Shown here piece after piece: positions 42,708 through 51,600 of a stretch of DNA of 64,000 nt. The position numbers and the translations under genes were made by a program. Position 1 is the first letter of the stretch; the number at the start of each line of letters is the position of its first letter. Source of the DNA: Marinimicrobium sp050113635. Lineage in GTDB: Bacteria > Pseudomonadota > Gammaproteobacteria > Pseudomonadales > Cellvibrionaceae. The notes under the pieces were generated by a model that saw only the letters and a program-made list of their open reading frames with translations, searched no databases and had not been told where the DNA came from. Location of the stretch: positions 620,001 through 684,000 of the forward strand of contig NZ_JBNJLT010000001.1 in assembly GCF_050113635.1 (NCBI RefSeq), in the 5' to 3' direction.

Positions 42708-45260
42708 CTATCTCTTCTTTTTAAACTTAGCCAGCGCTTTTTTGATACCAGCTGTCGCCGCCGCAAATAGAGACTGGCTCTCAGGCGCTGAAGTTTTTTG
42801 CGCCGATCGAACTGTTCCAGCTTGCGACGCACGCGCAGTTTTCTGACTTTGTGATTGACCATGGCGACCCTGTTTGGAGTGAGAGGGTTTCGTCGATGTC
42901 TTTTTGCGGGGCGCACCCGCTTTTTTTCCGGCAGCCGAGCGCTTTCCGGACCCGGCGCCTTTTGACGAGCCTGAACCTTTGGCCGATGTCGCGCCAGACG
43001 CCTTTTTATTGCCACGTCGGGCCGCCGTAACGGCTTCCAGTTCAAAGTCGATTTTTCGGCTGTCCAGATCCACCTGGACCACACGCACTTTAAGTTCATC
43101 ACCCAGGCTGAATACCTTGCGGGTCCGATCGCCCACCAGGCGGTGCTGCGCAGGGTCAAAGCGGTAGTAATCATGAGGCAGAGCGGTAACGTGTACCAGC
43201 CCCTCCACGAACAGCTCTTTCAGTTCAACGAACAGGCCAAAACCGACCACCGAGGCGACCACGCCATCGAACACTTCTCCGACGTGATCCTGAAGGAACT
43301 CACACTTGAGCCAGCTGACCACATCCCGGGTGGCTTCATCCGCTCGGCGCTCGGTCATCGAGCAATGCTCGCCCAGCACTACCATATCCCCGGTATCGTA
43401 GGGGTAGATAGTTTTCAGCGACAGCGGGCTGGCACCGTCGACCCGCCGTACACGGCGCGATGCGCGGTCACTGCGAATGACGGACCGGATAGCGCGATGC
43501 ACGATCAGGTCGGGGTAACGGCGGATGGGAGAGGTAAAGTGGGTATAGGCATCAAAACCCAGGCCAAAGTGCCCTTCGTTCTCCACCTGATACACCGCCT
43601 GACGCAGCGTGCGCAGCATGACCATCTGAATCAAGTGGCTGTCGGCACGGCTCTGCACTTGCGCCATCAGGGCCTGGAAATCCGCCGATGTGGGGTCATC
43701 CCCTCCGCCCAGGCTCAACCCAAGCTCGCCCAGGAATTCGCGCAGGTTGGCCAGCTTTTCCTGGGTAGGACCTTCATGGACCCGGTACAGGGCGGTAATG
43801 TGGTGCTCTTCCAGGAAACGCGCGGTGCACACGTTGGCGCACAGCATGCACTCTTCAATCAGTTTGTGAGCGTCGTTGCGCTGCACTGGCACGATGCGGT
43901 CAATCTTACGGTCCGCATTAAAGACAATCTGCGTTTCAATGGTTTCGAAGTCGATGGCTCCGCGCTCATCCCGGGCGCGACGCAGGACCTTGTACAATTG
44001 ATAAAGGTTGCTCAGCTGCGGCAGTACTGAGACAAACTCCTTGCGCAAGGGATGACTGTCATCGCCGTCCGCCTGGAGAATATCCCACACTTGGTCATAG
44101 GTCAGACGGGCGTGGGAATGCATCACCCCTTCGTAGAAACGGAAATCATCGACGCCGCCGTTGGCGTCCAGATCCATTTCGCAGACCATGCAGAGCCGAT
44201 CCACTTTCGGGTTCAGCGAGCACAGCCCGTTGGACAGCGCCTCGGGCAACATGGGGACGACGTGGTCCGGGAAGTACACTGAATTGCCCCGTTTGCGACC
44301 TTCTTTATCCAGGGAGCTGCCCACACCAACATAATGAGAGACGTCGGCAATCGCCACATACAAGCGCCAGCCACCTTTTTCACGTGGCTCACACAACACG
44401 GCATCATCAAAATCCCGGGCGTCGGCGCCGTCGATCGTGACGAAGGGCAGCTTCCGCAGGTCTACACGGTGTTGCTTGTCGGTCTCACTCACCTGATCGG
44501 ATAACGCTTCGGCTTCCTGGGTTACCTCGGCGGGCCACTCGTTGGGAATACCGTGGGACTCAATCGCCAGGTCAATTTCCATACCGGGCGCCATATGATC
44601 CCCCAGCACCTGCACGACCTTGCCGGTCGCGGGCTTTTTCTTACCGGGCTGCTGGGTAATGTGCACCACGACGATCTGCCCCGGCTGCGCGTCGGCCTCG
44701 GCGCCGGGGGGCACCAAAATATCCTGGGTGATACGCGCGTTTTCCGGCGCGACGAACTGCACTCCGTCTTCCCGGAAGAAACGCCCGGCCAGTTTTTCCG
44801 TGTTGCGGGCCAGTACCTCGACAATCGCGGCTTCGTCTTTCCCTCGGTAGGAACCAGTCACCTGCACCAGCACCTCATCGCCATCGAAGACGCGTTTCAT
44901 CTGGCGGTTGTGCAGATAGAGGTCGTTGCCGCCCTTAGCGGGAATCACAAAGCCGTAGCCATCGCGATGGCCCTGGACCCGGCCACGAATCACGTCGATC
45001 TTGTCCGGATGGGCGAAGGCACCGCGCCGGTTGCTCACCAGTTGGCCATCTCGCGCCATAGCGATCAGGCGTCGGCGGATTGCCTCCACGCCTTCTTCAT
45101 CCCGAATATCCAGCATCTCGCAGACTTCGGGGTGTGTCACAGGGCCAGAGGCCTCCTCCAGCTGCTGCAAAATATACTCCCGGCTGGGCACCGGGTTGTC
45201 GTACTTCTGGGCCTCTCGGTCAGCGTGAGGGTCCCGCGAATTGTGTGGTTCTTTACTCAA
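42708..45260 (-). CDS. rnr: Ribonuclease R
   Basis: I choose a TTG start at 45260 with AAGGA eight bases upstream, giving MSKEPHNSRDPHADRE and 850 residues; the frame continues to 45368 but without RNase R character. An N-terminal helix-turn-helix-like region is followed by cold-shock domains. The RNB nuclease domain has the catalytic acidic cluster TIDGADARDFDDAV, and then comes an S1 domain (VGEVFDGVVASVVGFGLFVEL). The last ~110 residues are a low-complexity Lys/Ser/Gly/Ala tail ending KKALAKFKKKR. It degrades structured RNA 3' to 5', including rRNA and tagged mRNAs. TATAAT on the minus strand at 45434-45429 is a likely -10 box. Confidence 0.95.
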   Translation of the reverse strand: MSKEPHNSRDPHADREAQKYDNPVPSREYILQQLEEASGPVTHPEVCEMLDIRDEEGVEAIRRRLIAMARDGQLVSNRRGAFAHPDKIDVIRGRVQGHRDGYGFVIPAKGGNDLYLHNRQMKRVFDGDEVLVQVTGSYRGKDEAAIVEVLARNTEKLAGRFFREDGVQFVAPENARITQDILVPPGAEADAQPGQIVVVHITQQPGKKKPATGKVVQVLGDHMAPGMEIDLAIESHGIPNEWPAEVTQEAEALSDQVSETDKQHRVDLRKLPFVTIDGADARDFDDAVLCEPREKGGWRLYVAIADVSHYVGVGSSLDKEGRKRGNSVYFPDHVVPMLPEALSNGLCSLNPKVDRLCMVCEMDLDANGGVDDFRFYEGVMHSHARLTYDQVWDILQADGDDSHPLRKEFVSVLPQLSNLYQLYKVLRRARDERGAIDFETIETQIVFNADRKIDRIVPVQRNDAHKLIEECMLCANVCTARFLEEHHITALYRVHEGPTQEKLANLREFLGELGLSLGGGDDPTSADFQALMAQVQSRADSHLIQMVMLRTLRQAVYQVENEGHFGLGFDAYTHFTSPIRRYPDLIVHRAIRSVIRSDRASRRVRRVDGASPLSLKTIYPYDTGDMVVLGEHCSMTERRADEATRDVVSWLKCEFLQDHVGEVFDGVVASVVGFGLFVELKELFVEGLVHVTALPHDYYRFDPAQHRLVGDRTRKVFSLGDELKVRVVQVDLDSRKIDFELEAVTAARRGNKKASGATSAKGSGSSKGAGSGKRSAAGKKAGAPRKKTSTKPSHSKQGRHGQSQSQKTARASQAGTVRSAQKTSAPESQSLFAAATAGIKKALAKFKKKR

Positions 45261-45574
45261 AACAAGTGTCCTTGTACCAAAAATGAATGGCCTGTCTGGG
45301 CCAGCAGGGCGCCCCAATGAAAACCTACGTCGGAGTATAGGGTGTGAAGGAAGCTCGGCGGGTATCAACGCCGGGCTTTGGCGCCGGAAAGAGCCTTTTT
45401 TAAGGCTGTTGATTGTCGGATTGCCGACATTATAGGCCAGTTGGGCTCATAAACCCATGCAGGAGTTCCCTGCGGCGCACTTTTTTTCAAAAAAGCGCCC
45501 TGCCAACCGTTGACAACCCCATAATCGAACATTAAAGTACGCGACCTCAGCCAACAAGGGCTGACCAATACCCC
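45261..45574. promoter_or_regulatory. Divergent intergenic region rnr / tRNA unit
   Basis: This 314-base stretch contains no gene I can support. It holds the -10-like TATAAT for rnr (minus, 45429-45434) and the tRNA promoter at 45510-45538. The remainder is unremarkable. Confidence 0.5.
45510..45538 (+). promoter_or_regulatory. Sigma70 promoter of the tRNA-like/tRNA-Leu unit
   Basis: TTGACA (45510-45515) and TAAAGT (45533-45538) are separated by exactly 17 bases. The following GC-rich ACGCGACC resembles the discriminator of stringently controlled stable-RNA promoters. Transcription would start near 45545, thirty bases before the partial tRNA copy. Confidence 0.8.
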
Positions 45575-45718
45575 GCCCAGGTGGTGAAATTGGTAGACGA
45601 TGTGCAGGATGCACAAGTGTCGCGTTAGGCAGGAAACCGGAAGCGACCACGCGGAGCGTGTCGGGAATTCGGCACAGTACGCGCTAAAAACTCAGCATTA
45701 AACAGCTGACCGCTATAT
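45575..45718 (+). ncRNA. Leader RNA: partial tRNA-Leu 5' copy followed by GGA hairpins
   Basis: The first 24 bases (GCCCAGGTGGTGAAATTGGT then AGAC, 45575-45598) are identical to the 5' end of tRNA-Leu at 45719, covering acceptor strand and D arm. After that the tRNA is lost: no anticodon arm, T arm or matching 3' acceptor follows. Instead there are hairpins TGTGCA-GGA-TGCACA (45601-45615) and CACGC-GGA-GCGTG (45648-45660), each with GGA exactly in the loop. Three more GGA triplets lie at 45632, 45639 and 45664. It should be transcribed with tRNA-Leu and released by RNase P at 45718/45719. It could be mere decay of a duplicated tRNA or a CsrA/RsmA-binding RNA. Confidence 0.5.
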
Positions 45719-45805
45719 GCCCAGGTGGTGAAATTGGTAGACACGCTAGCTTCAGGTGCTAGTGACCTTACGGTCGTGGAGGTTCAAGTCCTCTCCTGGG
45801 CACCA
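45719..45805 (+). tRNA. tRNA-Leu (CAG)
   Basis: The acceptor GCCCAGG pairs with CCTGGGC (45795-45801) and ACCA is encoded. The anticodon stem CTAGC/GCTAG encloses TTCAGGT, giving anticodon CAG at 45753-45755. A long class II variable arm (GACCTTACGGTC) and a T loop TTCAAGT are present. It closely resembles E. coli tRNA-Leu(CAG). Confidence 0.98.
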
Positions 45806-45810
45806 TATCT

Positions 45811-45844
45811 AAAAAAGGCTGAACCATAAGGTTCGGCCTTTTTT
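45811..45844 (+). terminator. Intrinsic terminator of the tRNA-Leu unit
   Basis: AAAAAAGGC(T)GAACC and GGTTC(G)GCCTTTTTT pair around ATAA, five bases after the tRNA, giving a 14-15-bp stem ending in a T run. It would work well on the plus strand. Confidence 0.93.
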
Positions 45845-45884
45845 ATTGGCCGCACGATCCACGGACGGTTTTTTTTGCACCTGA

Positions 45885-45898
45885 TTGATACGGATCAA
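45885..45898 (+). promoter_or_regulatory. FNR/Anr box upstream of cytochrome c peroxidase gene
   Basis: TTGAT-ACGG-ATCAA is a perfect match to the FNR/Anr consensus TTGAT-N4-ATCAA. TATTGT at 45920-45925 could be the -10 box, placing the site near -41.5, the class II activation position. It predicts induction of the peroxidase at low oxygen, as known for ccp genes in Pseudomonas and relatives. Confidence 0.85.
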
Positions 45899-45957
45899 AG
45901 CGATTTCCCGGCCCCGCGCTATTGTGGTGATATCCATATTCCATTGGGGAAATCACC

Positions 45958-46959
45958 ATGTCGTTTAAGCCCATCGCCCGCATGGTCGTCCTGGCCGCCA
46001 TCACCTCCATGCCTGCCGTGGCCAACAGCCTGCGCCCCGAGCCCGTTTCTCCCATTCAGCCAGCGGAGGTCACCGAGCCCGAAAAAGTAGAGCTGGGCAA
46101 GCAGTTGTTTTTCGATCCGCGACTGTCCATGTCCGGGGTTATCTCCTGCAACACCTGCCACAACCTGTCCCTAGGGGGCACCGACAACCTTAAGACTTCT
46201 GTAGGACACCGCTGGCGTCCGGGGCCGGTCAATTCTCCCACGGTGTTCAATTCGAGCCTGTTTATTGCGCAGTTCTGGGACGGACGCGCAGCGGACTTGC
46301 AGGAACAGGCGGCCGGCCCGATCCAGGCCGATGTTGAGATGGCCATGCCGCACACCCTCGCGGTCAGCGTTATTGAGTCCATCCCGGGCTATGTACAGCA
46401 GTTCAACGACATTTACGGGGATAGGACCATCAACCTGGAACGCATTACCGAAGCCATTGCCCGTTTCGAGGAAACCCTGGTAACGCCCAACTCTCGCTTC
46501 GACCTCTGGCTGCGAGGCGATGACGATGCCATCATCGCCCAGGAATTACAGGGCTATGAGTTGTTCAAGAACCATGGCTGCGTGGCCTGCCACCACGGCC
46601 CAGCGCTGGGCGGCACCTCGTTCCAGAAAATGGGAGTTCTTGAGCCCTATACCAGCACATCCCCTGCACAGGGCCGCGCCGCCGTTACCGGAAAAGACGC
46701 GGACCGGTTCAGTTTCAAGGTGCCCACCTTGCGCAATGTGGAATTGACCTACCCCTATTTTCACGATGGTGAAGCGGAAACCCTGCATGAGGCCGTGGAC
46801 ATCATGGGGCGTTTGCAGCTCGGCCGACAATACCAGCCAGAGGAACTGGATGCGATGGTCGCGTTCCTGAAAACGCTGACCGGAGAGCGGCCAGAGATCA
46901 GCCTGCCCCTTTTACCCGCCTCCAGCGACGAGACCCCCAGACCAGAACCTTTTCGTTAA
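45958..46959 (+). CDS. Diheme cytochrome c peroxidase
   Basis: The 333-residue protein has a signal peptide ending AVANS (about 23) and two heme c sites: CNTCH at 64-68 and CVACH at 208-212. These have the CcpA-family surroundings LGKQLFFDPRLSMSGVISC (split) and GYELFKNHGCVACHHGP, and a C-terminal FKVPTLRNVELTYPYFHDG. It reduces H2O2 in the periplasm with electrons from cytochrome c or azurin. GGGGA lies ten bases before the ATG. The length fits CcpA/MauG-type peroxidases. It is controlled from its own promoter with the FNR box and ends 24 bases from the convergent halogenase gene. Confidence 0.95.
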   Translation: MSFKPIARMVVLAAITSMPAVANSLRPEPVSPIQPAEVTEPEKVELGKQLFFDPRLSMSGVISCNTCHNLSLGGTDNLKTSVGHRWRPGPVNSPTVFNSSLFIAQFWDGRAADLQEQAAGPIQADVEMAMPHTLAVSVIESIPGYVQQFNDIYGDRTINLERITEAIARFEETLVTPNSRFDLWLRGDDDAIIAQELQGYELFKNHGCVACHHGPALGGTSFQKMGVLEPYTSTSPAQGRAAVTGKDADRFSFKVPTLRNVELTYPYFHDGEAETLHEAVDIMGRLQLGRQYQPEELDAMVAFLKTLTGERPEISLPLLPASSDETPRPEPFR

Positions 46960-46983
46960 GTGTGGCCGTGGCTCCGGCTTACT

Positions 46984-48501
46984 TCAGGGAGTTGCCGGAG
47001 TCGCCGCACAATACCGGGCAATAAACTCAGCGTGCGTCGGCATATACTCGACCGAGGCCTTGATCACCTGGCGAATGCTGTCCAGGCGCCGAACGATCTC
47101 CTCCCGCGGCATGGTATCGACCACCGGGTGATAGCCGCGCGCCTGCAACCCCTGCCCGTGCATCACTTCCAGCCAACTGGTTTCGTTAAACAGCTCTTCC
47201 TGCTCGCGAAAGATCCGACCATTTTTCTGATACAGCGACATTTTCCGCTGCAGTGACTCGGGAACCGACATGTATCGACACGCGTTCCAAAACGGAGCGT
47301 CATCCCGGCGCGTAATGTGATAGTGCGCGATCAGGAAATCCCGGATGCGTTCAAACTCGACATCCGCCTGGCGGTTGTATTCATCGATATCTTCCTGATC
47401 GAAGTGGCAATCGGGAAAGAGGCTCATCAGGCGGGCAATGCCCGACTGCACCAAATGTATACTGGTGGACTCCAACGGTTCCATAAAACCACTGGCCAGG
47501 CCGAGCGCCACACAGTTGCGGTTCCAGAAGCGCTTGCGCTTACCGGTGGTAAACCTGAGTAGCCGGGGCTCGGCCAGCGGTTCTCCGTCGAGGTGCCGCA
47601 ACAATATATGAGCGGCTTCGTCATCGCTCATATACTGGCTGCAATAGACGTGGCCATTGCCCGTGCGATGCTGAAGTGGAATACGCCACTGCCACCCGGC
47701 CGTATGCGCGGTAGAGCGTGTGTAAGGTAAAGGGTCGGCCACTTTGGCGCAGGGCACGGCGACCGCCCGATCACAGGGCAGCCAGTGACTCCAGTCCTCG
47801 TAGCCGGTGTGGAGTGCCTGCTCAATCAGCAGGCCGCGAAAACCGGAACAATCAATAAACAGGTCGCCCTCAATTTCTTCGCCATCATCCATTTGCACAG
47901 AGCGAATAAATCCATTGTCGGGGCTCAGGTGAACCTGGGCCACTTTTCCTTCGCGGCGCGACACGCCCCGCGCAATGGAAAAATCCCGCAAATACATGGC
48001 ATAAAGTGCCGCATCAAAGTGAAAGGCGTAGGCGATGTTCGACAGCGGTGAGTTGCCAGCATCCACCGAGCGCATAAAGCGGCCCTGTTCGGCCGCGATA
48101 CAATTGAGGGTGTAGGCATCAATGTTTGGAACCGCCCCCTCCCGGAACAGCTTCAACCAATAGTGGTGGAATGGTATGCCCTGCATGTCCCGGCCCACGC
48201 CACCAAAAGCGTGCAGGTAGCGCTCGCCTTTCTGCCCCCAGTCAACAAACTGGATACCCAGCTTGAAGGTGGCCTGGGTACGCCGGACGAACTCATCTTC
48301 ATCAAGTTCGAGCAGCTGGTTGAATAACTGGATCTGCGGAATGGTGGCTTCGCCGACACCGACAGTCCCTATGGCATCGGACTCGATCAGCCGAATGTCG
48401 GCGTATCGGTTTTTAAGTACCTTGGACAAGGCCGCTGCCGCCATCCAGCCGGCCGTGCCACCGCCCACAATGACGATGCGGCGAATCAGGTTATCAGTCA
48501 T
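46984..48501 (-). CDS. Flavin-dependent tryptophan halogenase-like protein (module 1)
   Basis: The 505-residue protein has the FAD-binding GGGTAGW at 13-19, a catalytic-type Lys80 (TFKLGIQFVDW), the W-x-W-x-I-P signature (Trp270-Gln-Trp272-Arg-Ile-Pro) and the Glu-containing EPLESTSI at 341-348. All key parts of PrnA-type halogenases are present, so an active halogenating flavoenzyme is possible; the substrate need not be tryptophan. It lacks a signal peptide and so is cytoplasmic. It follows the receptor gene (48652-52017) by 150 bases with a terminator-like hairpin between. The pair recurs at 54555-59334. Confidence 0.93.
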   Translation of the reverse strand: MTDNLIRRIVIVGGGTAGWMAAAALSKVLKNRYADIRLIESDAIGTVGVGEATIPQIQLFNQLLELDEDEFVRRTQATFKLGIQFVDWGQKGERYLHAFGGVGRDMQGIPFHHYWLKLFREGAVPNIDAYTLNCIAAEQGRFMRSVDAGNSPLSNIAYAFHFDAALYAMYLRDFSIARGVSRREGKVAQVHLSPDNGFIRSVQMDDGEEIEGDLFIDCSGFRGLLIEQALHTGYEDWSHWLPCDRAVAVPCAKVADPLPYTRSTAHTAGWQWRIPLQHRTGNGHVYCSQYMSDDEAAHILLRHLDGEPLAEPRLLRFTTGKRKRFWNRNCVALGLASGFMEPLESTSIHLVQSGIARLMSLFPDCHFDQEDIDEYNRQADVEFERIRDFLIAHYHITRRDDAPFWNACRYMSVPESLQRKMSLYQKNGRIFREQEELFNETSWLEVMHGQGLQARGYHPVVDTMPREEIVRRLDSIRQVIKASVEYMPTHAEFIARYCAATPATP

Positions 48502-48546
48502 GTTTCAATCGCACTTTCCGAAAAACGGGTGAGAGATAACAAAAGA

Positions 48547-48583
48547 GGAGCAGAAGGAAGCTTCAAAACACTTCCCCTGCTCC
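48547..48583 (-). terminator. Terminator or attenuator between receptor and halogenase (module 1)
   Basis: GGAGCAG-AA-GGAAG (48547-48560) pairs with CTTCC-C-CTGCTCC (48571-48583) and is followed on the minus strand by TCTTTTGTT. It lies about 70 bases after the receptor stop and could reduce halogenase expression relative to the receptor. A second weaker hairpin (AACCGG...CCGGTT) lies at about 48614-48641. Confidence 0.75.
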
Positions 48584-48651
48584 CCTTCCAGGCCTTTACG
48601 TCTCTCAGGCAAGAACCGGTTTTTCAGCAAAAGCCGGTTTAAGCATAGCCT

Positions 48652-51600
48652 CTAAAAAGAGGCTTTGACAATCAATGCCAAACGACGGTCGTTTACAAAC
48701 CAGGACCGCCCCGTTTCACGACCCTCGCCATCGAGCATCATCAGCGTCTTGGTCTGGGTGTTCGCCAAGTTGGTCGCCTGCAGACCGATGGTGATGGAGT
48801 CGTTCACGTTATAGAACACCGAGCCGTCAAGGAAACCGGCATCGTCGTTCCAGATCGGCTGGCCACTGATCACATCCCGCGTGGTCACCAGATACTTGGA
48901 ACGCCAGTTATAGGCAAGACGTGCCGCCCAGTCGCCTTTTTCATACATGACAACGAAGTTGGCCGTGTGCTTGGACTGTCCGCGCAGTGGCAAACCTTCC
49001 AGCATACTCAAATCCACAGGCTCCAGACCGACCTGGGGCGTTTCCTGAGGGTCATCCCCTTCCGGATCAGTGACGGGATCGGTATTGCTGGAGAAATTCG
49101 GAATCCCTTCGGATTCGATGAACGTATAGTTGGCCTGAATACCGAAACCATTCCACGGCTCGGGCAGCATGTCGTAGAACTGCTGATAGGCCAGCTCGAC
49201 CCCTTGCAACGACCCTTTTTCACCATTGCGTGTGGTGGTGAACTCCACGGACTGAGTCACCCCGGTATGTGGGTTGGTGAAGGTGCGGGGCAAGGCCCCT
49301 TCGATAAAGAAGTTTTTCAGATCTTTATAGAAGAGGCTGGCCGTTACTGAACCGACAGGCGCAAAATACCATTCCAGAGAGGCGTCCCACTGGATGGACT
49401 CCATCGGTTGCAGCCCGGGGTTGCCACCACTGCCAGTCCACACCACATCGCCAACGCTGATGATATTGATGGCATCATCCTCAGGCCCCGGCTCCACCGG
49501 GGCGTCGTCGCCAGCGGTTTGGCGGGTGACATTGATGGGACGAGTGCCAAGCACCGCCTGATTGCGCACTTCAGACATATCCGGCAATGCAATCGCTTTG
49601 GACACGGCGAAGCGGCTGATCAAGTCATCGGTCAGCTCCACCTTCAGGTTAAAGCTGGGCAGGAAGCCATCCCAGTCGGCCGAATTTTCCAGAGCCTCGA
49701 AGGTATCATTTCCGAAGTTCTTTTCCTCGTCGGTCAGCCAGTTGTTGGCGTCGCGGGAGTAAGCGGTCAACTGATTAACCTCGTCCAGCCAGGCCTGTTC
49801 GCTCTCGAACAAACCGGGATCGAACGGCCCCACTTGCTCCTCGGCCCACTTGCGAATCGCGCCGCTGTTGGACAGATCCGTCGGCGCGCCATCCGGATAG
49901 GTTCGCCCAATCAAGTCGGGAAATTGAACCGAACCAATGGCTTCACGTGTCAGCTCGACGTACCGTACACCGATATTACCGTTGAAACGAATCGCAGAGG
50001 CATCAGAACCAAAATCCAGCCGCACGTAAGCCGCCTTGTTGGTTTCCGTGGTGTCATAGACCTCATCGGGTGAGAAATAGGTGCCCGGGATCACATCTTC
50101 ACGCGTGGCATAAGGCTCCCAAATGCCCTCATCGTCCGGGTTACTTTGTGGGAGCTGGCGATAGCCGTCGATCACATCCTTAACCAGCTGTTCGCTCGGG
50201 AAGATGAAGCCGTCACCAGGGATGTTAACCACATCACCTCGCTGGAAATCAGACCAGTCGACGTACTCGAAACCATCTATCAGGTCCGGGTTTTCTGACA
50301 ACCATTGCGCACCGCCACCGCTGCCCCACTCAGCACCCAGAGTGCCCCAGTTATACGAGGTTGCGCGCACAATTTGCTGCCGCTCCGCGTAACGCACACC
50401 CGCCTTCACCGAGCGCAACAGCGGACTGTTATCAAAGAAGTGCGTCATATCAAAACGCGTGGCGCGCAGCTCGCCTTCGGAGCGCTCGTAGTGATCCATT
50501 GCGGACCGCAACCAATAGGAATCCAGATCCTGGAAATAATTGGCATCGCCGTCCGGGTCATTGGAAAAGCCGGGGAAATCCGAAGCGTACCACTCAGGGA
50601 ACGAATCGCGGCGACCGTCCCAGGGCTCAATGATCGTCAGGCGCGGCGTGCTGCCGGACGCGTCGAAGTTTTGCAGAGCATAGAAACCACTGGCGATTTG
50701 CAAGTCATCGTCGTCGGTGGTGGCGTCCACAAATTGCAAGTCGCCTTCAAACTCCCAGGCATCACGGGGGGTCCACTTCACATTAAAACTCAGATCGTCC
50801 ACGATGGTACGGGTGTCTTTGTAACGAGTATCGGCCTGGAACTTCTGCCCAAAGTAGTCGTTTTCACCCACATATTGGTCCGGGGCCGAGCCGTCGCCTC
50901 CCCAGCCGCGCGGCACACGCCCTTCGCCACCGCGCCAGCCACCGCCATCGGTAATGTAGCCGGACTGGAAGATGCCCATGTCATCAAAGACGAACTCGGT
51001 ACCGGGGTACGGGCGCGCACGCCGGTTCTCGGTCACGGTGCCATCGTCCGCCTCGTCACCGTAACCGCCCTGATATTTGATGGCATTTTCTTTCCAGCTC
51101 AACCGCGCATCTGAGCGAATGAACTCCGCCGTTGCCTCCAGGGTCTCGTCGGGGCTGGCCCACTGAAACGCCGAAGCGAAACCTTTCCGTACCCGCTCAT
51201 CCTGTTTAGTAAAGAAGTTGGAACCGTTGGTCATCCAGACCTGGTTATCAACCCCGCCATAACTGTGGGTAATATCCGATGGCGCGCCCAGAATATCGGC
51301 GTCGTACCGGACGTAGGCGTCACTTTGAATACCGTGGGATTCACCAATCAATTCGGAGTAGGAGCCACTGATCAAAAAGCCGAATTCTCCGAGGTTCTCC
51401 GTCAACCAACGGTTACTATAAAGGAGGGAGTATGTGGGAGAGGCTTCTTCGGCCATATCCCCGTAGGACACATCCGCATTAAACGCGATCATTTGCCCGT
51501 CCTGGTCGAACGGCTTGCGGGTGCGCAAACTGACCGTGCCCCCAATGCCGCCCTCGATCATATCGGCGGACTGGTTCTTGTACAGATCAACACCCGCCAT

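Noticed and set aside
45575..45661. A second complete tRNA-Leu gene
   Set aside because: Only the first 24 bases match. No anticodon arm, T arm or 3' acceptor strand can be formed.
45575..45805. Integration (att) site of a mobile element at tRNA-Leu
   Set aside because: The repeated part is the 5' end of the tRNA, no integrase gene is near and the flanking genes are housekeeping.
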